Positions 37,301 to 45,680 of a stretch of DNA of 64,000 bases are shown one piece after another. The DNA is taken from assembly GCA_046350295.1 (NCBI GenBank), contig JAXMAR010000017.1:62001-126000 (forward strand), given 5' to 3'. Both the position numbers and the translations under genes were made by a program. Position 1 is the first letter of the stretch; each line of letters starts with the position of its first letter. A model generated the notes under the pieces. The model was not told where the DNA came from, did not search any database, and saw nothing but the letters and a program-made list of their open reading frames with translations. This stretch comes from JAXMAR01 sp046350295. GTDB taxonomy: Bacteria; Planctomycetota; Planctomycetia; Gemmatales; Gemmataceae.

Positions 37301-38058
37301 CGGATGACGATCTCCTCGAACTCTTCCGGGTGCGACAGGCGGCCGACCGTGGTGATGGTCAGCTCCGAGGCGGCGCCGGCGCTCGGCTGCTGGGCGATAT
37401 GGCCGGCGGCGATCTGCTGGTTCTCCTGCCGCAGCGCCGTGACGACGTCCGAGGCGCTCAGGCTCAGGCTCGCCATGCGGTCGGCGTCGAGCCAGATGCG
37501 CATGCTGTAGTCCTGCTGGCCGAACTGCTGGCAATCGCCGACGCCTTCGACGCGCGAGATCTCGTCGCGCACGTGCAGCGTCGCGTAGTTGCTCAGATAG
37601 AGCTGGTCGTAACGCCCCTTCGGCGAATAGAGCGCGATCACCAGCAGGATGTCCGGGTTGCGCTTGCGCGTCGTCACGCCGGCCTGCTTGACCACGTCCG
37701 GCAGGAGCGGCATCGCCAGGTTGATGCGGTTCTGCACCAGCACCTGGGCGAAGTTGAGGTCGACCCCCGGCTTGAACGTCACCATCAGGTTGTAGGAGCC
37801 GTCGTTGTTCGAGAGCGAGATCATGTACAGCATGTCTTCCACGCCGTTGATCTGCTGCTCGATCGGCGCCGCCACCGAATCGGCGACGTCATGCGCGCTG
37901 GCGCCGGGATACACGCAAGCGACGTTGATGCTCGGCGGCGTGATGGGCGGATACTGGGCGACCGGCAAATTGAGAAGCGCGACCACCCCGGAAAGGGTGA
38001 TGACGATCGACAGGACCGACGCGAAGATCGGCCGCTCGATAAAGAAGTGCGAGAACAT
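34390..38058 (-). pseudogene. RND efflux permease, first of two, with a short frameshifted window
   Basis: The N-terminus (FSHFFIERPIFASVLSIVIT, INGVEDMLYMISLSNNDGSY, FAQVLVQNRINLAMPLLPD) and C-terminal 913 residues (MDELKKQFPDDLDYTVSLDM onward, GIVVDDAIVVVEVVERH, AFNSLTLSPALAALLLPKRG, RLRPILMTSFAFILGCVPLL) lie in different frames. The break is limited to about 37130-37215, where VNGGRPAGTLAV and PDANSIATAQRVRER can still be read in other frames. About 1220 residues in total, longer than the usual ~1045. The excess is a helical insertion in the second porter loop (between GNAGRFKLTAGSLEKLRSG and NRKVVNKLFSIYRANVPQLF) and a low-complexity tail. Start chosen at the ATG at 38058, 47 bp after the adaptor stop. 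A single small indel cluster makes an assembly error plausible. Confidence 0.85.
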
Positions 38059-38105
38059 GTCGCGTTGTCGTGCTCTTGCCGGCGCTCCGGTGTCCTGGGA
38101 AAACG

Positions 38106-39326
38106 CTACTTCTTGCCGCTCGCCTGGTGTTCCAGCCACAGGCGGACCAGCGACATCCGCGGCGGCTCGGGGGACTTCTGCATTTCCACGTCCACCTGGA
38201 CACCCTTGCGGACGCGTTGCATGCCGGCGACCACGATCCGCTCTCCTTCGCTCAGGCCCTCCTTGCCCTCCTTGCCTTTCTCCGCCGGCAGGATGACGCG
38301 CAGATCACGGATCGATTGCCCGAGCGTGACCGAGCGGTACTCCACTTCGTTCTTGGGCGTGACGACCCAGACGTACTTGCGTTCCTGGTCGTTCTGCACC
38401 GCCTCGTCCGGAATCACGATCGCCTTGTAGGGCGCGCCGATCGGCAAGCGGATGCGGGCGAACAACCCCGGTTTCAGCAGGCCGTCCTTGTTTTCGAAGA
38501 CGCCGCGCATGCGTACCGTGCCGGTCGTGCCGCTGATCCGATTGTCGATGAAGTCGATGGTCCCGACGCGGTCGAACTCCTTCTCCCCGGCGATGGCCAT
38601 CATCACGGGCAGGCCCTTCAAGTGGTCCGGCGTCCGTTCCGACATGGGGATGTCGGAAAGCAGACTGGTGTAGGTTCGCTCGTCCACGTCGAAGTAGACG
38701 AAGAGCGCTTCCTCGCTGACGAGCGTGGTCAGTACCGTGTCGTCCGCCTTCACCAGATTGCCGGGATCGGCGCCCGGATAGCGGCGGCTGATGCGCCCCT
38801 TGATCGGCGCGATCACCTTGGTGAACGTGAGCGTCAATTTCGCCTGGTCGAGCGCCGCTCCTGTCTTGTCGAACGTCGCCTGCGCCTTCTTGAAAGCCGC
38901 GAGCGCCGCGTCGTATTCTTCAACCGAGATGGCCTTGTCCTTGAACAACTTGACGGCCCGGGTGTGTACTTTCTCTTGGTACTCGAGATCGGCTTTTGCC
39001 AGGTCGAGGTTCGCCTGCGCCTGGTTCACGTCCGCCTGGGCCGGGCGCGGGTCGATGCGGAAGAGGACTTTGTCCTTCTCCACCATGTCCCCTTCCTTGA
39101 AGGGCGCCTCGTCCACGTAACCGGTGACACGGGCGCGGATGTCGATCGTCTTCACCGCCTCCAGCCGGCCGGTGAAGTCCTGGGCAGCGATGACGGTATC
39201 GACAATCGGCTGGGTGGCGACGACGCGCGGGTTCTTGGGGCCTTTGGTGGGCGCCGCCTTGCTACAGCCGGCCAACAGGACCAAGAAAATGGGAAAGGAA
39301 AGGGCGAGGCGACAGGGAAGCCGCAT
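38106..39326 (-). CDS. RND efflux periplasmic adaptor lipoprotein (AcrA/MexA family)
   Basis: About 406 residues from the ATG at 39326 (a GTG at 39338 is the alternative). Lipoprotein signal with lipobox LLAGC near residue 20. Typical membrane-fusion-protein layout: barrel-sandwich half (TGRLEAVKTIDIRARVTGYV, PFKEGDMVEKDKVLFRIDP), an alpha-hairpin (QAQANLDLAKADLEYQEKV), the second lipoyl half (VIAPIKGRISRR) and the C-terminal beta-barrel (LPIGAPYKAIVIPDEAV). It links the inner-membrane pump to an outer-membrane channel. No channel gene lies in this operon; the TolC-like protein at 55345 could serve. First gene of adaptor-RND-RND, preceded by a TetR-like palindrome. Confidence 0.93.
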   Translation of the reverse strand: MRLPCRLALSFPIFLVLLAGCSKAAPTKGPKNPRVVATQPIVDTVIAAQDFTGRLEAVKTIDIRARVTGYVDEAPFKEGDMVEKDKVLFRIDPRPAQADVNQAQANLDLAKADLEYQEKVHTRAVKLFKDKAISVEEYDAALAAFKKAQATFDKTGAALDQAKLTLTFTKVIAPIKGRISRRYPGADPGNLVKADDTVLTTLVSEEALFVYFDVDERTYTSLLSDIPMSERTPDHLKGLPVMMAIAGEKEFDRVGTIDFIDNRISGTTGTVRMRGVFENKDGLLKPGLFARIRLPIGAPYKAIVIPDEAVQNDQERKYVWVVTPKNEVEYRSVTLGQSIRDLRVILPAEKGKEGKEGLSEGERIVVAGMQRVRKGVQVDVEMQKSPEPPRMSLVRLWLEHQASGKK

Positions 39327-39393
39327 GATCGACCTCACTTGGCGAGCGGACGCGGGCGAAGGCGGGCGGTGGAACCTTCCATGATTATAAGTA

Positions 39394-39409
39394 GACTGAC
39401 CGGTCAGTC
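39394..39409. promoter_or_regulatory. Perfect 16-bp palindrome, candidate TetR/AcrR-family operator
   Basis: GACTGACCGGTCAGTC is a perfect palindrome, 68 bp upstream of the adaptor start. TGACCGGTCAGTCA-type sites are bound by many TetR-family repressors of RND pumps. The flanks are AT-rich (ATTATAA on one side, AATAAATG on the other), as expected for a promoter. No tetR gene is seen in the window, so the regulator would act from elsewhere. Confidence 0.7.
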
Positions 39410-39664
39410 AATAAATGCAGTCTTACTTCCCGGTAAGCTGGGCTAGCCGGGTTCGCCTCCCGGTCTGTGCCGTTTGGGTAGAGTATAAGGCTTTTGGTTT
39501 ACACTTGGCGCCCCAACAGCGACGCTGCACGCTGTCGCCGGAAGCGTGGAGGCCGTGAAGAACGCATTTCCGGCATCCCCGCCCGAATTGGACACCGGCG
39601 AATGCCGCGGGATTCGATTGTTCGTGAGGGGCGGGGCCTCTTTCGTAGCAACCTCTTCTGGGTC
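39410..39664. other. Intergenic region upstream of the efflux operon and downstream of guaA
   Basis: About 255 bp with no convincing gene. A 5-bp stem with a TTCGCCT loop at 39447-39463 resembles a tRNA T-arm, but no matching acceptor, D or anticodon arms exist. It may be part of a guaA terminator. A segment near 39475-39495 is AT-rich. Confidence 0.4.
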
Positions 39665-41218
39665 TCACTCCCATTCGATCGTGGCCGGCGGCTTGCTGCT
39701 GATGTCATACACCACGCGGTTGACCCCCTTCACCTGGTTGATGATCCGCGTCGAGATCTTCCCCAACAGCTCGTAGGGCAGGTGCGACCAGTCGGCGGTC
39801 ATGTAGTCTTCCGTCTGAACCGCCCGGATCGCGACGACGTCTTCATAGGTCCGCCCGTCCCCCATCACGCCGACCGATTGAACGGGCAACAACACCGCGA
39901 ACGCTTGCGCGGTCTTGCGATACCAGCCCGATTGCTTCAACTCCTCCAGCAGGATCGCGTCCGCCTCGCGCAGGACGTCGAGCCGTTGCCGGCTCACAGG
40001 GCCGAGGCAGCGCACCGCCAGGCCGGGACCCGGGAACGGATGCCGCCACACCGTTGTCTCCGGCAACCCCAGCTCCAGCCCGAGACGACGCACCTCGTCC
40101 TTGAACAGGTCCTTCAGCGGTTCGATCAGCTTGAAGCCCAGTTCCTTGGGCAAGCCCCCCACGTTGTGGTGCGTCTTGATGGTCGCCGCCGGACCGTCCG
40201 CCGCGGCCCCGCTTTCAATGACATCCGGATACAGCGTACCCTGCGCGAGAAATTCCGCGTTCTCGATCCGCAGCGCCTCGTCCTTGAAAACGTCGATGAA
40301 GATATGCCCGATGATGCGCCGCTTCTCCTGCGGATCGCTCACCCCCGCCAGCGCCGCCAGAAAACGCTCGGCGGCATCCACCATGTGCAGGTCGGCATTG
40401 AAGTTGCCACGGAACGTTTTGCGCACCGCATCCTGCTCTCCTTTCCGCAACAACCCGTTGTCGACGAAGATGCACGCCACCTGCGGCCCCACGGCCCGGA
40501 TCAAGAGCGCCGCCGCCACCGACGAATCGACGCCGCCTGATAGTCCGCAGATCACCCGGCTCTTGCCGATCCGCTGACGCAGCTCCGCCACGGTCTTTTC
40601 GATGAACGATTGCAGCTCCCATTTCCCGGCGCAGCCGCAGACCTCGTAGAGGAAGTTCTTCAGGATCTGGCTGCCGCACGGCGTATGACTCACCTCGGGA
40701 TGAAACTGCAGGCCGTAGACCGGCCGGCTGCGATGGCGCACCGCCGCCAGCGAACACGTCTCGGTCGACGCCAGCGGCACGAACGCCTCGTCGATGCTCT
40801 GCACCTGGTCCCCGTGGCTCATCCAGACAACGATCTCGCTGGGCACGCCGCGAAACAGCCCATCCGCCTCCTTGACATGACACTGCGCCCGTCCGAACTC
40901 GCGGCTCTGCGCCGAGCCGACTCTTCCGCCCATGATCTCACAGGCGAGCTGCATCCCGTAGCAGATGCCCAGGATCGGAATGCCGAGGTCGAAGATCGCG
41001 GGATCGCAGCGCGGCGCCCCGGGCTCATAGACGCTGGCCGGCCCCCCCGAGAAGATCAGCCCGGCCGGCTTCATCTCGGCCACGCGTGCCGCCGAGATGT
41101 CATGCCGGACGAGCTGGCAAAAGACTTTCTGCTCGCGCACGCGCCGGGCGATGAGCTGCGCGTACTGGGCGCCGAAGTCGAGGATGAGGACCTTTTCCTG
41201 GTCAGCGACTGTGGACAT
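39665..41218 (-). CDS. guaA: GMP synthase (glutamine-hydrolysing)
   Basis: 517 residues, normal GuaA length. It converts XMP to GMP with glutamine and ATP. The N-terminal class I glutamine amidotransferase has the nucleophile in GICYGMQ (Cys86) and the His/Glu pair in QFHPEVSHT. The ATP pyrophosphatase domain has the P-loop GLSGGVDSSVAA, and the C-terminal dimerisation domain has HPFPGPGLAVRCLG and the end NRVVYDISSKPPATIEWE. Start ATG at 41218. It follows proC on the same strand with a 99-bp gap and may share its transcript. Confidence 0.97.
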   Translation of the reverse strand: MSTVADQEKVLILDFGAQYAQLIARRVREQKVFCQLVRHDISAARVAEMKPAGLIFSGGPASVYEPGAPRCDPAIFDLGIPILGICYGMQLACEIMGGRVGSAQSREFGRAQCHVKEADGLFRGVPSEIVVWMSHGDQVQSIDEAFVPLASTETCSLAAVRHRSRPVYGLQFHPEVSHTPCGSQILKNFLYEVCGCAGKWELQSFIEKTVAELRQRIGKSRVICGLSGGVDSSVAAALLIRAVGPQVACIFVDNGLLRKGEQDAVRKTFRGNFNADLHMVDAAERFLAALAGVSDPQEKRRIIGHIFIDVFKDEALRIENAEFLAQGTLYPDVIESGAAADGPAATIKTHHNVGGLPKELGFKLIEPLKDLFKDEVRRLGLELGLPETTVWRHPFPGPGLAVRCLGPVSRQRLDVLREADAILLEELKQSGWYRKTAQAFAVLLPVQSVGVMGDGRTYEDVVAIRAVQTEDYMTADWSHLPYELLGKISTRIINQVKGVNRVVYDISSKPPATIEWE

Positions 41219-41317
41219 AGATCATCGTGGGAATAAATGCGGCGAGCGCCGCGGCGCCGACGTTTCCCCGATGGACACGTCGAGCCTCGATGCTCGCCTC
41301 GTCACTTTCTCAATGAC

Positions 41318-42136
41318 TCAACCGGCGCCCAACTCCGTCGCACGCAATGTAGCCGCCTCAACGGCGTCCATCAGCGCCGCGCGCAGGCCGCCACGCTCCA
41401 ATTCGCGCAAACCGGCAATCGTCGTCCCGCCCGGGCTGGCGACCATGTCCTTCAGGACGCCGGGGTGCTGGCCCGTCTCCAGCAGTAGCTTGGCCGCCCC
41501 GAAGACCGTCTGCGCCGCCAAGTGCGTCGCCACATCGCGCGGCAACCCCATACGCACACCGCCGTCGCTCAGCGCTTCAATCACCAGAAAGACATAGGCC
41601 GGCCCGCTGCCGGAAAGCCCCGTCACCGCGTCCAGCAAACGCTCCGGCACCGCAAACGCCCGGCCGACGCTGTGGAGCAGGCGATCAACGAGCGCTACAT
41701 CCTCCGCCGTCGCTCCGGCCCCGGCCGCATACGCCGAGGCGCTGGCCCCGACCAGCGCCGCCGTGTTGGGCATCACGCGCACCACCCGCCGCGCCCCCAG
41801 GTCCTTGCCGAGCCGCGCCAACGTACAGCCCGCGACGATCGAGACCAGCAGACGCCGCTCGCCCAGCAACGGTTGAATGTCCGGACCGAGAGAGGCCACG
41901 CTCTGCGGCTTGACCGCGAGCACAACCGCCTCGGATCGCTCCACAACGTCGCGGTTCTCGGCAAAGCAAGGAGCCCCGGTCGCCTGCGAGAAATCGGAGC
42001 GGGCCTGCGGCAAGGGATCACTGGCGCACATCTGCTCCGGCGCCGCCAAGCCGGCCTGGATCCACCCGCGCGCCAGGGCCGTCGCCATCTTTCCGGCGCC
42101 GAGGAAACCGATCCGGGGGGACTGAGCGCCCATCAC
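41318..42136 (-). CDS. proC: Pyrroline-5-carboxylate reductase
   Basis: 272 residues, typical for ProC, which makes proline from pyrroline-5-carboxylate using NAD(P)H. The N-terminal GFLGAGKMATALARGW is the dinucleotide-binding fold, AVVLAVKPQSV follows near residue 75, then VRVMPNTAALVGASASAYAA, and the C-terminal signature DAVTGLSGSGPAYVFLVIEA with the substrate region SPGGTTIAGLRELERGGLRA. Two adjacent ATG codons at 42136 and 42133 can serve as start. No signal peptide; cytoplasmic. Confidence 0.96.
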   Translation of the reverse strand: MMGAQSPRIGFLGAGKMATALARGWIQAGLAAPEQMCASDPLPQARSDFSQATGAPCFAENRDVVERSEAVVLAVKPQSVASLGPDIQPLLGERRLLVSIVAGCTLARLGKDLGARRVVRVMPNTAALVGASASAYAAGAGATAEDVALVDRLLHSVGRAFAVPERLLDAVTGLSGSGPAYVFLVIEALSDGGVRMGLPRDVATHLAAQTVFGAAKLLLETGQHPGVLKDMVASPGGTTIAGLRELERGGLRAALMDAVEAATLRATELGAG

Positions 42137-42327
42137 TCTTCCGGGAGTTGACAGCGTGGCAAAAGAATCATCTTAGGGAAAGGTAGCGCAGAAAAAAGTC
42201 GACGCTTGCGCTCGAGCGCGGAAGAGCAAGAAAGGTGAGGCGGACCCCCGGCGAACGACCGCGACAACATCGCCGGAAGTGCTGGACTTCGCTTTCTTTG
42301 AACGGAGAAACAGAAGGCGTTCGAGCC

Positions 42328-43272
42328 TTAATCGAGCGTTCTTCCCACCGGCGAGCCGAATATCGCTCCTCGCGGCGCCGCCGGCGTGAGGGACGTCGGT
42401 CCGGTGGCAGGCGCGGTCCTGCCAGGTATGGAGAGGGGCGGCGCCGCTTCCGGTACGCCGGTCGTCGGGATGGACGTCGTCCGCGAGACCGGAATCGTCA
42501 CGCTCGGCGTCAGCGGCACGGCTCCCGTTTTCGGCGGCGTCGCAACGGACGCCGCACCGGTCGCCGCCGGCGCCTTGCCCGTCGGAACCCACGCTTCGGT
42601 GAGCAGTTCTTCCTGCAGAAGCTCGAGGGTCTCGCGCCGGCTCGGAATCAAGATGTGCCGATAGTCGAGACGGACGTTCCGCGCGCCCTCGAGGTCGGCG
42701 CCGTTGAACAGCAGGTCGCCGCCGGAGAAGATCAGTCCCCTGGCCCGAACATTGACGATGCGCCTGACGTTCGCCGGCCTGGCGTACGAATTGTCGCGCA
42801 CGAAGTCACCGACCAGGTACACCAACAGGTCAACCTGCACACCGTCCCGCGCAAGGTCGTTGGCCACCGCTTCGACGTAGTTCGCCCCGAGGCTGAAGCC
42901 GACCAGGACGATCCGGGCGTCCGGATCAGTCCGGCGGATCTCGCGGATCTTGTCGCCGAACCAGTAGCTCGTGTACAGCTGCCCGAAGTAGGTGTGCTGG
43001 AAACCGATCTTCTTGCAGAACGAGCACAGGCCGTTGAAATTGCCGAGGCAAAGCGGGTTCAGCCCGTTGATGGCGAAGACGTGCACGCGCTCCTTGCAGC
43101 AGCGACACTCGCAGCTTTCGTAGCACGCTGGATAGCGCAGCGCCGGCTCCTCGATCGGATGGATGAACGTGCCGATGCCCATCTTGGTTACGAGCGGTTC
43201 GGCGTGGGCGCATCCGGATACGAACAGGAGAGCGGCGATAATGATGAGAACCGAGCGAGCGCGGGGCTTCAC
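42328..43272 (-). CDS. Lipoprotein with a cysteine-rich segment and an alpha/beta-hydrolase GxSxG motif
   Basis: 314 residues from a GTG at 43272, chosen because GGAGG lies 8 bases upstream and the protein then begins with a short basic n-region (KPRARSV) and a signal (LIIIAALLFVSGC) ending in a lipobox. The mature protein starts with a cysteine-rich stretch (ACYESCECRCCKERVHVFAI, then LCLGNFNGLCSFCKK), eight or more cysteines within 50 residues. A hydrolase-like core follows (ARIVLVGFSLGANYVEAVAN) with the GFSLG serine elbow. The last 80 residues are a Pro/Thr/Ala-rich low-complexity tail. This suggests an outer-membrane-anchored esterase-like protein; the substrate is unknown and the later catalytic residues are not certain. 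Confidence 0.75.
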   Translation of the reverse strand: MKPRARSVLIIIAALLFVSGCAHAEPLVTKMGIGTFIHPIEEPALRYPACYESCECRCCKERVHVFAINGLNPLCLGNFNGLCSFCKKIGFQHTYFGQLYTSYWFGDKIREIRRTDPDARIVLVGFSLGANYVEAVANDLARDGVQVDLLVYLVGDFVRDNSYARPANVRRIVNVRARGLIFSGGDLLFNGADLEGARNVRLDYRHILIPSRRETLELLQEELLTEAWVPTGKAPAATGAASVATPPKTGAVPLTPSVTIPVSRTTSIPTTGVPEAAPPLSIPGRTAPATGPTSLTPAAPRGAIFGSPVGRTLD

Positions 43273-43572
43273 GGCGGCATCCTCCGAGGCGACGACTCCT
43301 TTCTTATCGGCCGGAGGAATCCGCTGCTTTCCGTCAACCACGCAAACTATCTCAAGTACCATGGCAAATCGGGCAGGAAAAGACGGTGACGCAAGCTGCG
43401 CGAGCCACCCTCCGTGCCGCTCGAACGTCAAAACGCCGAAAACCGGCAAGGCAGGCGCTCTTTTCGTCTTTCTTCCCAGGGCCGGGCATCATATATTTCC
43501 CGCAGGTTTTTTCCACACCTCTCGCGCCACGTCCGGGATAAGCGACGGTCCCGCTGGCCACGGAGATCAGGG
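43273..43572. other. Divergent promoter region
   Basis: 300 bp between the divergently transcribed lipoprotein and cytochrome P450 genes. Both promoters must lie here. The plus strand stays open through most of it in the P450 frame, but the encoded residues look like non-coding high-GC sequence. No clear operator is seen. Confidence 0.4.
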
Positions 43573-44937
43573 ATGAATGACCGCTACCCGCCCGGACCGC
43601 GCGACCACTTCTGGGGCATCACATTCTACGGCCCCATGCAAGCCGATCCTCTCACTTTCGCCCGCAGAGTCGCCGCCGAGCACGGCGACTTCGCCTCCAT
43701 GCGCTGCGGCTGGGTCCGTCTCTATTTCGTCAACCGCCCCAGTCTCATCCGCGAGATTCTCACCACCAAAGTGAAGGTCTTCAAGAAGATGGGCCGGCAA
43801 ATGCGGGCGCTGCGCAAGATCGAAGGCAATGGCCTGGTCGTCTCCGACGGCGCCGCCTGGGCCCGCCATCGCCCCGTCGTCCAGGGCAGCTTCCACGCCC
43901 GCAACATGGAGTATTACGCCCGCGTCTTTCTCGAGTTCGCCCGTCGCCGCGTCTCCCGCTGGGCGACCGGTCAAGCCCTCGACATGGTCGAGGAGATGAA
44001 CGAGCTCATGATGGAGACGATCGCCAAGCAGGTCTTCGACGTCGACCTGGCCGAGGACACGGCCCGCCTCCGCGAGGCCGTCTCCGTCTTCCGCGGCATC
44101 ATGCAACGCGAGATCACCGCCCCCTTCGTCCTGCCCGACTGGCTCCCCCTGCCCCACAAGATCCGCCAGCGCCGCGCCATCCGCGCCGTCGACGACCTCA
44201 TCTGGCGCCTCATCCGCGAACGCCGCGAATCCGGCGTCGTCAAACACGACATGCTCGGCCAGATGTTCGCCGCCGCCGCCGCCCAAAACGTCCAGCCCCC
44301 CATCACCGACGCCGAGATCCGCGACGAGGCCATGACCCTCTTCGTCGCCGGCCACGACACCACCTCCGCCGCCCTCGCCTGGTTCTGGTATCTCCTCTCG
44401 CAGCATCCCGAGATCGAGCGCCGCGCCATGGCCGAGGTCGACGCGCTCGGCAACGTCGACGTCACCTTCGAGCACCTGCCGCGCCTCAAGTACGTCGAGA
44501 TGGTCGTCAAGGAGTCGATGCGCCTCTACCCCGCCACCCCCTTCCTCTACGGCCGCGAGACGACGCAGGACGTCGAACTCGGCGGCTACACCCTGCCGCG
44601 CGGCGCCTGGGTCCTCATCTCCCCCTACATCGTGCAGCACGACCCGCGCTTCCATCCCGAGCCTGAGACGTTCGACCCCGAGCGCTTCTCGCCGCAGCGG
44701 ATCGACGACATTCCCGCCTACTCCTACATCCCCTTCGGCGGCGGTCCGCGTGTCTGCATCGGCAACGCCATGGCCACCATGGAAGCCACCTTGCTCGCCG
44801 CCATCGTCCTCCAGCGCATGCGCGTGAAACTGGACCAGGCCCCCCCCGCCTACGAGCTCGAGATCACCCTCCGCCCCAAGGGCGGCCTGCGCATGCTCCC
44901 CAGCGCGCGCGAGAAGGCGGCGAAGCTCGCCGGCTGA
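43573..44937 (+). CDS. Cytochrome P450
   Basis: 454 residues from the ATG at 43573 (MNDRYPPGPRDHFWGI). The proline-rich hinge PPGP directly follows the start, which fixes it. All P450 landmarks are present: I-helix AGHDTTSAALAW, ExxR helix KESMRLYP, PERF region (PETFDPERFSPQR), and heme-binding FGGGPRVCIGNAM with the cysteine ligand near residue 395. No membrane anchor, so a soluble bacterial P450. It is monocistronic, with no ferredoxin or reductase gene nearby, so the redox partner and substrate are unknown. The TGA stop overlaps the first base of the RAYT element. Confidence 0.95.
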   Translation: MNDRYPPGPRDHFWGITFYGPMQADPLTFARRVAAEHGDFASMRCGWVRLYFVNRPSLIREILTTKVKVFKKMGRQMRALRKIEGNGLVVSDGAAWARHRPVVQGSFHARNMEYYARVFLEFARRRVSRWATGQALDMVEEMNELMMETIAKQVFDVDLAEDTARLREAVSVFRGIMQREITAPFVLPDWLPLPHKIRQRRAIRAVDDLIWRLIRERRESGVVKHDMLGQMFAAAAAQNVQPPITDAEIRDEAMTLFVAGHDTTSAALAWFWYLLSQHPEIERRAMAEVDALGNVDVTFEHLPRLKYVEMVVKESMRLYPATPFLYGRETTQDVELGGYTLPRGAWVLISPYIVQHDPRFHPEPETFDPERFSPQRIDDIPAYSYIPFGGGPRVCIGNAMATMEATLLAAIVLQRMRVKLDQAPPAYELEITLRPKGGLRMLPSAREKAAKLAG

Positions 44938-45678
44938 AAAAAGGGGACATTCTACTTTTCCCTTGCTGTCTCCGCGTGCCGGCCTTATCCTTCACCCCAT
45001 GCCACGCACCGCGCGCGCCGCCGCCGGCGACTTCTGTTACCACGTCATAAACCGCGGCAACGCACGCGGCGAGGTCTTTCACAAGGACGGCGATTATCAG
45101 GCGTTCGTCCAGCTCATCGGCGACGCCAACGAGCGTCTCCCGATCCGGCCGCTCGCCTATTGCCTCATGCCGAACCATTTCCACCTCGTCCTTTGGCCGC
45201 ATGAGGATGGGGACCTCGGACGCTGGATGCAATGGCTGCTCACGGCCCACGTGCGGCGTTACCACAAGCACTACGGGTCGAGCGGTCACGTGTGGCAAGG
45301 GCGGTTCAAGGCGTTTCCCATCGAGCAGGACGACCATCTGCTGACGGTGCTGCGTTATGTGGAGCGAAACGCGCTTCGGGCCAAGCTGGTCAAGCGGGCG
45401 GAGAACTGGCGCTGGTGCAGTCTGGCGGGCCGGGCGACGGGTACGGCGCCCGCCTGGCTGGCGCGTGGCCCGTGTGATTTGCCGCGGAACTGGCTGGAGC
45501 AGGTGAACCAGGCGTTGACGCCTGGGGAACTGGAGCGATTACGGCAAAGCGTGAACCGCGGCACGCCTTATGGCGCGGCGGCCTGGATGGTGAAGACGGC
45601 GGAACACCTCGGGCTGGAGGCGAGCCTGCGGCCGCGTGGCAGGCCGCGGAAGGCGAAAAAGTAGAATGTCCCCTTTTT
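44937..45678 (+). mobile_element. Intact RAYT (REP-associated tyrosine transposase) element
   Basis: 742 bp bounded by inverted ends: AAAAAGGGGACATTCTAC at the left (44937-44959) and its complement at the right (45656-45678). The same ends bound the deleted copies at 19030-19567. It contains one transposase gene. It sits exactly between the P450 stop (shares one base) and the stop of the sigma-54 regulator (two bases away), so insertion fell in the gap between convergent genes without damage. Confidence 0.88.
44999..45664 (+). CDS. REP-associated tyrosine transposase (Y1/HUH family)
   Basis: 221 residues from the ATG at 44999 (MPRTARAAAGDFCYHVINRG). The HUH metal-binding motif lies in LMPNHFHLVLWP near residues 55-66, and the likely nucleophilic tyrosine in LRYVERNALRAKLV near 119, the standard order for TnpA_REP proteins. 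Other family landmarks are FHKDGDYQAFVQLI and SSGHVWQGRFKAF. The C-terminus is basic (RGRPRKAKK) and its last codons are already part of the right end repeat. It appears full length, so it could act on the deleted copies. Confidence 0.93.
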   Translation: MPRTARAAAGDFCYHVINRGNARGEVFHKDGDYQAFVQLIGDANERLPIRPLAYCLMPNHFHLVLWPHEDGDLGRWMQWLLTAHVRRYHKHYGSSGHVWQGRFKAFPIEQDDHLLTVLRYVERNALRAKLVKRAENWRWCSLAGRATGTAPAWLARGPCDLPRNWLEQVNQALTPGELERLRQSVNRGTPYGAAAWMVKTAEHLGLEASLRPRGRPRKAKK

Positions 45679-45680
45679 CG

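Noticed and set aside
39447..39463. tRNA T-arm-like hairpin (5-bp stem, TTCGCCT loop)
   Set aside because: No acceptor stem, anticodon arm or D-arm can be built around it, and the loop lacks the conserved A at the fifth position.
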